Assembly (NCBI GenBank): GCA_920105625.2
Contig: OV050033.1
Span: 93,126,280 to 93,190,279 of the forward strand
Length of the DNA stretch: 64,000 bases
From: Clusia tigrina
Taxonomy: Eukaryota > Arthropoda > Insecta > Diptera > Clusiidae
Reading direction: 5' to 3'
Part shown: in pieces, positions 12,342-23,881 of the stretch
Numbering within the stretch: the first letter of the stretch is position 1
Layout of the letters: every line of letters begins with the position of its first letter
Notes under the pieces: model-generated
Databases searched by the model: none
What the model was told of the DNA's origin: nothing
Seen by the model: the letters and a program-made list of their open reading frames with translations, nothing else
Program-made: the position numbers and the translations under genes

Positions 12342-12929
12342 TCATAAAACCTTGAAATTTTGTAACAATATAGTACTCGAGCCTCTTGTCAATTTAAGCG
12401 AACGCTCAAAACTGTGCTACCCTTGAGTCCCAAATCAAACACTGATAAAGCTTCAAATGGCCCTAACTTCTATACGGTACATCCTACACCTATCAAAGAT
12501 TGCAACATATAAATGCTTGTAAATTTTTACTGGAGCGTCATAAAACCTTGAAATTTTGTAACAATTAAGCACTCGAGCCTCTTGTCAATTTAAGCTATCG
12601 CTCAAAGCTGTGCTACCCTTGAGTCCCAAATCACACACTGATAAAGCTTCAAATGGCCCTAACTTCTATACGGTACGTCCTACACCTATCAAAGTTTACA
12701 ACATACAAATGCTTGTAACTTTTTACTGGAGCGTCATAAAACCTTGAAATTTTGTAACAATATAGTAATCGAGCCTCTTATCAATTTAAGCTAACGCTCA
12801 AAACTGTGCTACCCTTGAGTCCCGAATCAAACACTGATAAAGCTTCAAATGGCCCTAACTTCCATACGGTACGTCCTACACCTATCAAAGTTTGCAACAT
12901 ACAAATGCTTGTAACTTTTTACTGGAGCG
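12342..12929. repeat. Three monomers between duplicated blocks
   Basis: Monomers 63-65: an A-family monomer with gcgaacg and gtacatcc, a cacacac/gtttacaac monomer, and a taatcgag monomer with cccgaatc and acttccat. acttccat recurs near 15,408 and 17,368, tying this point to the 10-mer block that follows. Confidence 0.6.
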
Positions 12930-14105
12930 TCATAAAACCTTGAAATTTTGTAACAATAAAGTACTCGAGCCTCTTGCCAATTTAAGCTATCGCTCAAAGC
13001 TGTGCTACCCTTGAGCATCAAATCAAACACTGATAAAGCTTCAAATGGCCCTAACTTCTATACGGTACGTCCTACACCTATCAAAGTTTGCAACATATAA
13101 ATGCTTGTGACTTTTTACTGGAGCGTCATAGAACCTTGAAATTTTGTAACAATTAAGTACTCGAGCCTCTTGTCAATTTAAGCTATCGCTCAAAACTGTG
13201 CTAACCTTGAGTCCCAAATCAAACACTGATAAAACTTCAAATGGCCCTAACTTCTATACGGTATGTCCTACACCTATCAAAGATTGCAACATACCAATGC
13301 TTGTAACTTTTTACTGGAGCGTCATAAAACCTTGAAATTTTGTAACAATAAAGTACTCGAGCCTCTTGTCAATTTAAGTTAACGCTCAAAACTGTGCTAC
13401 CCTTGAGTCCCAAATCAAACACTGATAAATCTTCAAATGGCCCTAACTTTTATACGGTACGTTCTACACCTATCAAAGTTTGCAACATACAAATGCTTGT
13501 AACTTTTTAATGGAGCGTCATAAAACCTTGAAATTTTGTAACAATATAGTACTCGAGCCTCTTGTCAATTTAAGCTAACGCTCAAAACTGTGCTACCCTT
13601 GAGTCCCAAATCAAACACTGATAAAGCTGCAAATGGCCCTAACTTCTATACGGTACGTCCTACACCTATCAAAGTTTGCAACATATAAATCCTTGTAACT
13701 TTTTACTGGAGCGTCATAAAACCTTGAAATTTTGTAACAATTAAGTACTCGAGCCTCTTGTCAATTTAACCTATCGCTCAAAGCTGTGCTAACTTTGACT
13801 CCCAAATCAAACACTGATAAATCTTCAAATGGCCCTAACTTCTATATTGTACGTCCTACACCTATCAAAGTTTGCAACATATAAATCCTTATAACTTTTT
13901 ACTGAAGCGTCATAAAACCTTGAAATTTTGTAACAATTAAGTACTCGAGCCTCTTGTCAATTTAAGCTATCGCTCAAAGCTGTGCTACCCTTGAGTCCCA
14001 AATCAAACACTGATAAAGCTTCAAATGGCCCTAACTTCTATACGGTACGTCCTACACCTATCAAAGTTTGCAACATACAAATGCTTGTAACTTTTTACTG
14101 GAGCG
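12930..14105. repeat. Six-monomer block, right copy
   Basis: Collinear with 8030-9205 at 4900 bp. Private changes here include catagaacc near 13,128, ggtatgtcc near 13,261 and gctgcaaatgg near 13,626. Confidence 0.8.
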
Positions 14106-14497
14106 TCATAAAACCTTGAAATTTTGTAACAATTAAGTACTCGAGCCTCTTGTCAATTTAAGCTATCGCTCAAAGCTGTGCTACCCTTGAGTCCCAAGTC
14201 AAACACTGATAAAGCTTCAAATGGCCCTAACTTCTATACGGTACGTCCTACACCTATCAAAGTTTGCAACATACAAATGCTTGTACCTTTTTACTGGAGC
14301 GTCATAAAACCTTGAAATTTTGTAACAATATAGTACTCGAGCCTCTTGTCAATTTAAGCTAACGCTCAAAACTGTGCTACCCTTGAGTCCCAAATCAAAC
14401 ACTGATAAAGCTTCAAATGGCCCTAACTTCTATACGGTACGTCCTACACCTATCAAAGTTTGCAACATACAAATGCTTGTTACTTTTTACTGGAGCG
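14106..14497. repeat. Two joining monomers
   Basis: Monomer 72 carries cccaagtc as at 9794 and a private gtacctt; monomer 73 is a gttac A-family monomer like those at 1765 and 4117. They lead into the 10-mer block. Confidence 0.55.
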
Positions 14498-16456
14498 TCA
14501 TAAAACCTTGAAATTTTGTAACAATATAGTACTCGGGCCTCTTGTCAATTTAAGCTAACGCTCAAAACTGTGCTACCCTTGAGTCCCAAATCAAACACTG
14601 ATAAAGCTTCAAATGGCCCTAACTTCTATACGGTACGTCCTACACCTATCAAAGTTTGCAACATATAAATCCTTGTAACTTTTTACTGGAGCGTCATAAA
14701 ACCTTGAAATTTTGTAACAATTAAGTACTCGAGCCTCTTGTCAATTTAACCTATCGCTCAAAGCTGTGCTAACCTTGACTCCCAAATCAAACACTGATAA
14801 ATCTTCAAATGGCCCTAACTTCTATACGGTACGTCCTACACCTATCAAAGTTTGCAACATACAAATGCTTGTAACTTTTTACTGGAGCGTCATAAAACCT
14901 TGAAATTTTGTAACAATATAGTACTCGAGCCTCTTGTCAATTTATGCTAACGCTCAAAACTGTGCTACCCTTGAGTCCCAAATCAAACACTGATAAAGCT
15001 TCAAATGGCCCTAACTTCTATACGGTACGTCCTACACCTATCAAAGATTGCAACATAAAAATGCGTGAAATTTTTTCTGGAGCGTCATAAAACCTTGAAA
15101 TTTTGTAACAATTAAGTACTCGAGCCTCTTGTCAATTTAAGCTATCGCTCAAAGCTGTGCTACCCTTGAGTCCCAAATCACACACTGATAAAGCTTCAAA
15201 TGGCCCTAACTTCTATACGGTACGTCCTACACCTATCAAAGTTTACAACATACAAATGCTTGTAACTTTTTACTGGAGCGTCATAAAACCTTGAAATTTT
15301 GTAACAATATAGTAATCGAGCCTCTTGTCAATTTAAGCTAACGCTCAAAACTGTGCTACCCTTGAGTCCCAACTCAAACACTGATAAAGCTTCAAATGGC
15401 CCTAACTTCCATACGGTACGTCCTACACCTATCAAAGTTTGCAACATACAAATGCTTGTTACTTTCTACTGGAGCGTCATAAAACCTTGAAATTTTGTAA
15501 CAATAAAGTACTCGAGCCTCTTGCCAATTTAAGCTATCGCTCAAAGCTGTGCTACCCTTGAGCATCAAATCAATCACTGATAAAGCTTCAAATGGCCCTA
15601 ACTTCTATACGGTACGTCCTACACCTATCAAAGATTGCAACATATAAATGCTTGTGACTTTTTACTGGAGCGTCATAAAACCTTGAAATTTTGTAACAAT
15701 TAAGTACTCGAGCCTCTTGTCAATTTAAGCTATCGCTCAAAGCTGTGCTACCCTTGAGTCCCAAATCAAACACTGATAAAACTTCAAATGGCCCTAACTT
15801 CTATACGGTACGTCCTACACCTATCAAAGATTGCAACATACAAATGCTTGTAACTTTTTAATGGAGCGTCATAAAACCTTGAAATTTTGTAACAATATAG
15901 TACTCGAGCCTCTTGTCAATTTAAGCTAACGCTCAAAACTGTGCTACCCTTGAGTCCCAAATCAAACACTGATAAAGCTTCAAATGGCCCTAACTTCTAT
16001 ACGGTACGTCCTACACCTATCAAAGTTTGCAACATATAAATCCTTGTAACTTTTTACTGGAGCGTCATAAAACCTTGAAATTTTGTAACAATTAAGTACT
16101 CGAGCCTCTTGTCAATTTAACCTATCGCTCAAAGCTGTGCTAACTTTGACTCCCAAATCAAACACTGATAAAGCTTCAAATGGCCCTAACTTCTATACGG
16201 TACGTCCTACACCTATCAAAGATTGCAACATATAAATGCTTGTGACTTTTTACTGGAGCGTCATAAAACCTTGAAATTTTGTAACAATTAAGTACTCGAG
16301 CCTCTTGTCAATTTAAGCTATCGCTCAAAGCTGTGCTACCCTTGAGTCCCAAATCAAACACTGATAAAGCTTCAAATGGCCCTAACTTCTATACGGTACG
16401 TCCTACACCTATCAAAGTTTGCAACATACAAATGCTTGTTACTTTTTACTGGAGCG
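14498..16456. repeat. 10-mer higher-order repeat, copy a (1959 bp)
   Basis: Starts with a ctcggg monomer ending in aaatcc, then acctatcg with ttgactccc, atgctaacg with gattgc, cacacac, taatcg, and gccaa with gagcatc. The same six follow at 16,457. The 1-bp shortfall is the deletion near 15,070. Confidence 0.8.
15054..15080. other. Cluster of changes with 1-bp deletion
   Basis: Where most monomers have aaatgcttgtaacttttt, this one reads aaatgcgtgaaatttttt and then ctgg, with about five substitutions and one lost base within some 25 bp. Such clustering is exceptional in this array. Confidence 0.8.
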
Positions 16457-18416
16457 TCATAAAACCTTGAAATTTTGTAACAATATAGTACTCGGGCCTC
16501 TTGTCAATTTAAGCTAACGCTCAAAACTGTGCTACCCTTGAGTCCCAAATCAAACACTGATAAAGCTTCAAATGGCCCTAACTTCTATACGGTACGTCCT
16601 ACACCTATCAAAGTTTGCAACATATAAATCCTTGTAACTTTTTACTGGAGCGTCATAAAACCTTGAAATTTTGTAACAATTAAGTACTCGAGCCTCTTGT
16701 CAATTTAACCTATCGCTCAAAGCTGTGCTAACCTTGACTCCCAAATCAAACACTGATAAATCTTCAAATGGCCCTAACTTCTATACGGTACGTCCTACAC
16801 CTATCAAAGTTTGCAACATACAAATGCTTGTAACTTTTTACTGGAGCGTCATAAAACCTTGAAATTTTGTAACAATATAGTACTCGAGCCTCTTGTCAAT
16901 TTATGCTAACGCTCAAAACTGTGCTACCCTTGAGTCCCAAATCAAACACTGATAAAGCTTCAAATGGCCCTAACTTCTATACGGTACGTCCTACACCTAT
17001 CAAAGATTGCAACATATAAATGCTTGTAACTTTTTACTGGAGCGTCATAAAACCTTGAAATTTTGTAACAATTAAGTACTCGAGCCTCTTGTCAATTTAA
17101 GCTATCGCTCAAAGCTGTGCTACCCTTGAGTCCCAAATCACACACTGATAAAGCTTCAAATGGCCCTAACTTTTATACGGTACGTCCTACATATATCAAA
17201 GTTTACAACATACAAATGCTTGTAACTTTTTACTGGAGCGTCATAAAACCTTGAAATTTTGTAACAATATAGTAATCGAGCCTCTTGTCAATTTAAGCTA
17301 ACGCTCAAAACTGTGCTACCCTTGAGTCCCAAATCAAACACTGATAAAGCTTCAAATGGCCCTAACTTCCATACGGTACGTCCTACACCTATCAAAGTTT
17401 GCAACATACAAATGCTTGTAACTTTTTACTGGAGCGTCATAAAACCTTGAAATTTTGTAACAATAAAGTACTCGAGCCTCTTGCCAATTTAAGCTATCGC
17501 TCAAAGCTGTGCTACCCTTGAGCATCAAATCAAACACTGATAAAGCTTCAAATGGCACTAACTTCTATACGGTACGTCCTACACCTATCAAAGTTTGCAA
17601 CATATAAATGCTTGTAACTTTTTACTGGAGCGTCATAAAACCTTGAAATTTTGTAACAATAAAGTACTCGAGCCTCTTGTCAATTTAAGCTATCGCTCAA
17701 AGCTGTGCTACCCTTGAGTCCCAAATCAAACACTGATAAAACTTCAAATGGCCCTAACTTCTATACGGTACGTCCTACACCTATCAAAGATTGCAACATA
17801 CAAATGCTTGTATTTTTTTACTGGAGCGTCATAAAACCTTGAAATTTTGTAACAATAAAGTACTCGAGCCTCTTGTCAATTTAAGTTAACGCTCAAAACT
17901 GTGCTACCCTTGAGTCCCAAATCAAACACTGATAAATCTTCAAATGGCCCTAACTTTTATACGGTACGTCCTACACCTATCAAAGTTTGCAACATACAAA
18001 TGCTTGTAACTTTTTACTGGAGCGTCATAAAACCTTGAAATTTTGTAACAATATAGTACTCGAGCCTCTTGTCAATTTAAGCTAACGCTCAAAACTGTGC
18101 TACCCTTGAGTCCCAAATCAAACACTGATAAAGCTTCAAATGGCCCTAACTTCTATACGGTACGTCCTACACCTATCAAAGTTTGCAACATATAAATCCT
18201 TGTAACTTTTTACTGGAGCGTCATAAAACCTTGAAATTTTGTAACAATTAAGTACTCGAGCCTCTTGTCAATTTAACCTATCGCTCAAAGCTGTGCTAAC
18301 TTTGACTCCCAAATCAAACACTGATAAATCTTCAAATGGCCCTAACTTCTATACGGTACGTCCTACACCTATCAAAGTTTGCAACATACAAATGCTTGTA
18401 ACTTTTTACTGGAGCG
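16457..18416. repeat. 10-mer higher-order repeat, copy b (1960 bp)
   Basis: Its first six monomers match copy a. It then has an extra aagttaacg monomer at 17,829; in copy a the monomer at 15,673 is a hybrid that joins the gattgc type to the tail (tttttaatgg) of an aagttaacg monomer, so copy a lost one monomer there. Confidence 0.75.
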
Positions 18417-19200
18417 TCATAAAACCTTGAAATTTTGTAACAATATAGTACTCGAGCCTCTTGTCAATTTAAGCTAACGCTCAAAACTGTGCTACCCTTG
18501 AGTCCCAAATCAAACACTGATAAAGCTTCAAATGGCCCTAACTTCTACACGGTACGTCCTACACCTATCAAAGTTTGCAACATATAAATCCTTGTAACTT
18601 TTTACTGAAGCGTCATAAAACCTTGAAATTTTGTAACAATTAAGTACTCGAGCCTCTTGTCAATTTAAGCTATCGCTCAAAGCTGTGCTACCCTTGAGTC
18701 CCAAATCAAACACTGATAGAGCTTCAAATGGCCCTAACTTCTATACGGTACGTCCTACACCTATCAAAGTTTGCAACATACAAATGCTTGTAACTTTTTA
18801 CTGGAGCGTCATAAAACCTTGAAATTTTGTAACAATATAGTACTCGAGCCTCTTGTCAATTTAAGCTAACGCTCAAAACTGTGCTACCCTTGAGTCCCAA
18901 ATCAAACACTGATAAAGCTTCAAATGGCCCAAACTTCTATACGGTACGTCCTACACCTATCAAAGTTTGCAACATACAAATGCTTGTTACTTTTTACTGG
19001 AGCGTCATAAAATCTTGAAATTTTGTAACAATATAGTACTCGGGCCTCTTGTCAATTTAAGCTAACGCTCAAAACTGTGCTACCCTTGAGTCCCAAATCA
19101 AACACTGATAAAGCTTCAAATGGCCCTAACTTCTATACGGTACGTCCTACACCTATCAAAGTTTGCAACATACAAATGCTTGTAACTTTTTACTGGAGCG
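18417..19200. repeat. End of domain 1
   Basis: Four monomers (94-97): aaatcc with actgaagcg as at 6077, a T-family monomer with gatagagc, a gttac monomer with cccaaac, and the last ctcggg monomer, which has aaatcttgaaa. Confidence 0.65.
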
Positions 19201-22200
19201 TCATAAAACCTTGAAATTTTGTAACAATAAAGTACTCGAGCCTCTTGGCAATTTAAGCTATCGCTCAAAGCTGTGCTAACCTTGAGTCCCAAATCAAACA
19301 CTGATAAATCTTCAAATGGCCCTAACTTCTATACGGTACGTCCTACACCTATCAAAGTTTGCAACATACAAATGCTTGTAACTTTTTACTGGAGCGTCAT
19401 AAAACCTTGAAATTTTGTAACAATATAGTACTCGAGCCTCTTGTCAATTTAAGCTAACGCTCAAAGCTGTGCTACCCTTGAGTCCCAAATCAAACACGGA
19501 TAAAGCTTCAAATAACCCTAACTTCTATACGGTACGTCCTACACCTATCAAAGTTTGCAACATACAAATGCTTGTAACTTTTTACTGGAGCGTCATAAAA
19601 CCTTTAAATTTTGTAACAATATAGTACTCGAGCCTCTTGTCAATTTAAGCTAACGCGCAAAACTGTGCTACCCTTGAGTCCCAAATCAAACACAGATAAA
19701 ACTTCAAATGGCCCTAACTTCTATACGGTATGTCCTACACCTATCAAAGATTGCAACATATAAATGCTTGTAACTTTTTACTGGAGCGTCATAAAACCTT
19801 GAAATTTTGTAACAATTAAGTACTCGAGCCTCTTGTCAATTTAAGCTATCGCTCAAAGCTGTGCTACCCTTGAGTCCCAAATCAAACACTGATAAAGCTT
19901 CAAATGGCCCTAACTTCTATACGGTACGTCCTACACCTATCAAAGATGGCAACATATAAATGCTTGAAACTTTTTACTGGAGCGTCATAAAACCTTGAAA
20001 TTTTGTAACAATTAAGTACTATCGCTCAAAGCTGTGCTACCCTTGAGCATCAAATCAAACACTGATAAAGCTTCAAATGGCCCTAACTTCTATACGGTAC
20101 GTCCTACACCTATCAAAGTTTGCAACATATAAATGCTTGTAACTTTTTACTGGAGCGTCATAAAACCTTGAAATTTTGTAACAATAAAGTACTCGAGCCT
20201 CTTGTCAATTTAAGCTATCGCTCAAAGCTGTGCTACCCTTGAGTCCCAAATCAAACACTGATAAAACTTCAAATGGCCCTAACTTCTATACAGTACGTCC
20301 TACACCTATCAAAGATTGCAACATATAAATGCTTGTAACTTTTTACTGGAGCGTCATAAAACCTTGAAATTTTGTAACAATTAAGTACTCGAGCCTCTTG
20401 TCAATTTAAGCTATCGCTCAAAGCTGTGCTACCCTTGAGTCCCAAATCAAACACTGATAAAGCTTCAAATGGCCCTAACTTCTATACGGTACGTCCTACA
20501 CCTATCAAAGTTTGCAACATACAAATGCTTGTAACTTTTTACTGGAGCGTCATAAAACCTTGAAATTTTGTAACAATATAGTACTCGAGCCTTTTGTCAA
20601 TTTAAGCTATCGCTCAAAACTGTGCTACCCTTGAGTCCCAAATCAAACACTGATATAGCTTCAAATGGCCCTAACTTCTATACGGTACGTCCTACACCTA
20701 TCAAAGTTTGCAACATATAAATGCTTGTAACTTTTTACTGGAGCGTCATAAAACCTTGAAATTTTGTAACAATAAAGTACTCCAGCCTCTTGTCAATTTA
20801 AGCTACCGCTCAAAGCTGTGCTACCCTTGAGTCCCAAATCAAACACTGATAAAGCTTCAAATGGCCCTAACTTCTATACGGTACGTCCTACACCTATCAA
20901 AGTTTGCAACATACAAATGCTTGTAACTTTTTACTGGAGCGTCATAAAACCTTGAAATTTTGTAACAATAAAGTACTCGAGCCTCTTGTCAATTTAACCT
21001 ATCGCTCAAAGCTGTGCTAACCTTGAGTCCCAAATCAAACACTGATAAATCTTCAAATGGCCCTAACTTCTATACGGTACGTCCTACACCTATCAAAGAT
21101 CGCAACATACAAATGCTTGTAAATTTTTACTGGAGCGTCATAAAACCTTGAAATTTTGTAACAATATAGTACTCGAGCCTCTTGTCAATTTAAGCTAACG
21201 CTCAAAACTGTGCTACCCTTGAGTCCCAAATCAAACACTGATAAATCTTCAAATGGCCCTAACTTCTATACGGTACATCCTACACCTATCAAAGTTTGCA
21301 ACATACAAATGCTTGTAACTTTTTACTGGAGCGTCATAAAACCTTGAAATTTTGTAACAATAAAGTACTCGAGCCTCTTGTCAATTTAAGCTATCGCTCA
21401 AAGCTGTGCTACCCTTGAGCATCAAATCAAACACTGATAAAGCTTCAAATGGCCCTAACTTCTATACGGTACGTCCTACACCTATCAAAGTTTGCAACAT
21501 ATAAATGCTTGTAACTTTTTACTGGAGCTTCATAAAACCTTGAAATATTGTAACAATTAAGTACTCGAGCCTCTTGTCAATTTAAGCCATCGCTCAAAGC
21601 TGTGCTACCATTGAGTCCCAAATCAAACACTGATAAAACCTCAAATGGCCCTAACTTCTATACGGTACGTCCTACACCTATCAAAGATTGCAACATACAA
21701 ATGCTTGTAACTTTTTACTGGAGCGTCATAAAACCTTGAAATTTTGTAACAATAAAGTACTCGAGCCTCTTGTCCATTTAAACCAACGCTCAAAACTGTG
21801 CTACCCTTGAGTCCCAAATCAAACACTGATAAATCTTCAAATGGCCCTAACTTTTATACGGTACGTCCTACACCTATCAAAGTTTGCAACATACAAATGC
21901 TTGTAACTTTTTACTGGAGCGTCATAAAACCTTGAAATTTTGTAACAATATAGTACTCGAGCCTCTTGTCAATTTAAGCTAACGCTCAAAACTGTGCTAC
22001 CCTTCAGTCCCAAATCAAACACGGATAAAGCTTCAAATCGCCCTAACTAATATACGGTACGTCCTACACCTATCAAAGTTTGCAACATACAAGTGCTTGT
22101 AAGTTTTTACTGGAGCGTCATAAAACCTTGAAATTTTGTAACAATATAGTACTCGAGCCTCTTGTCAATTTAACCTATCGCTCAAAGCTGTGCTAACATT

Positions 22201-22313
22201 GAGTCCCAAATCAAACACTGATAAATCTTCAAATGGCCCTAACTTCTATACGGTACGTCCTACACCTATCAAAGTTGGCAACATACAAATGCTTGTAACT
22301 TTTTACTGGAGCG
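19201..22313. repeat. Entry part of domain 2
   Basis: Monomers 98-113. The monomers at 19,397 and 19,593 (aataaccc, then cctttaaat with acgcgc) are the first of a pair that recurs at 22,510, 24,078 and 26,626. From 20,158 to 22,313 the order matches the later 14-mer at 29,566-31,917 in shorter form: ccttttgtc, ctccag, acctatcg, gtacatcc, gagcatc, gccatcg, tccattt, cggat, acattgag. The 23-bp deletion at 20,029 lies here. Confidence 0.75.
20019..20040. other. 23-bp deletion removing ctcgag
   Basis: The sequence runs attaagtactatcgctc; the bases from cgagcc to taagct are missing. A ct dinucleotide flanks both ends of the lost segment. Confidence 0.92.
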
Positions 22314-23881
22314 TCATAAAACCTTGAAATTTTGTAAAAATATAGTACTCGAGCCTCTTGTCAATTTAAGCTAACGCTCAAAACTGTGCTACCCTTGAGT
22401 CCCAAATCAAACACTGATAAAGCTTCAAATGGCCCTAACTTCTATACGGTACGTCCTACACCTATCAAAGTTTGCAACATACAAATGCTTGTAACTTTTT
22501 ACTGGAGCGTCATAAAACCTTGAAATTTTATAACAATAAAGTACTCGAGCCTCTTGTCAATTTAAGCTAACGCTCAAAACTGTGCTACCCTTGAGTCCCA
22601 AATCAAACACGGATAAAGCTTCAAATAACCCTAACTTCTATACGGTACGTCCTACACCTATCAAAGTTTGCAACATACAAATGCTTGTAACTTTTTACTG
22701 GAGCGTCATAAAACCTTTAAATTTTGTAACAATATAGTACTCGAGCCTCTTGTCAATTTAAGCTAACGCGCAAAACTGTGCTACCCTTGAGTCCCAAATC
22801 AAACACTGATAAAACTTCAAATGGCCCTAACTTCTATACGGTATGTCCTACACCTATCAAAGATTGCAACATATAAATGCTTGTAACTTTTTACTGGAGC
22901 GTCATAAAACCTTGAAATTTTGTAACAATTAAGTACTCGAGCCTCTTGTCAATTTAAGCTATCGCTCAAAGCTGTGCTACCCTTGAGTCCCAAATCAAAC
23001 ACTGATAAAGCTTCAAATGGCCCTAACTTCTATACGGTACGTCCTACACCTATCAGAGATTGCAACATATAAATGCTTGAAACTTTTTACTGGAGCGTCA
23101 TAAAACCTTGAAATTTTGTAACAATTAAGTACTCGAGCCTCTTGTCAATTTAAGCTATCGCTCAAAACTGTGCTACCCTTGAGTCCCAAATCAAACACGG
23201 ATAAAGCTTCAAATCGCCCTAACTAATATACGGTACGTCCTACACCTATCAAAGTTTGCAACATACAAATGCTTGTAACTTTTTACTGGAGCGTCATAAA
23301 ACCTTGAAATTTTGTAACAATAAAGTACTCGAGCCTCTTGTCAATTTAAACTAACGCTCAAAACTGTGCTACCCTTGAGTCCCAAATCAAACACTGATAA
23401 ATCTTCAAATGGCCCTAACTTTTATACGGTACGTCCTACACCTATCAAAGATTGCAACATACAAATGCTTGTAACTTTTTACTGGAGCGTCATAAAACCT
23501 TGAAATTTTGTAACAATATAGTACTCGAGCCTCTTGTCAATTTAAGCTAACGCTCAAAACTGTGCTACCCTTGAGTCCCAAATCAAACACGGATAAAGCT
23601 TCAAATCGCCCTAACTAATATACGGTACGTCCTACACCTATCAAAGTTTGCAACATACAAATGCTTGTAAGTTTTTACTGGAGCGTCATAAAACCTTGAA
23701 ATTTTGTAACAATATAGTACTCGAGCCTCTTGTCAATTTAACCTATCGCTCAAAGCTGTGCTAACATTGAGTCCCAAATCAAACACTGATAAATCTTCAA
23801 ATGGCCCTAACTTCTATACGGTACGTCCTACACCTATCAAAGTTTGCAACATACAAATGCTTGTAACTTTTTACTGGAGCT
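22314..23881. repeat. 8-mer higher-order repeat (1568 bp)
   Basis: Begins with gtaaaaatatag and continues aataaccc, cctttaaat/acgcgc, gcttgaaac, cggat, aaactaacg, cggat with gcttgtaag, and acattgag. The next eight monomers start the same way at 23,882, 24,078 and 24,274, so the aataaccc marker at 22,624 returns at 24,192. Confidence 0.85.

Larger units (their letters stand above)
1..19200. repeat. Domain 1: 12-mer-based higher-order repeat block
   Basis: Monomers 0-97. Diagnostic variants seen here and not, or hardly, elsewhere: ctcggg in place of ctcgag, gcttgttac, aaatccttgtaac, taatcgag on A-family monomers, aagttaacg, cacacactg with gtttacaac, and ttgactccc in the acctatcg monomers (for example near 1069, 3610, 5963, 8895, 11,836, 13,797, 14,774, 16,147, 16,733 and 18,305). 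The basic unit is a 12-mer of 2352 bp, clearest at 1569-6272. Later parts are reshuffled copies with monomers lost. The right boundary lies between 19,005 (last ctcggg monomer) and 19,397. Confidence 0.85.
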
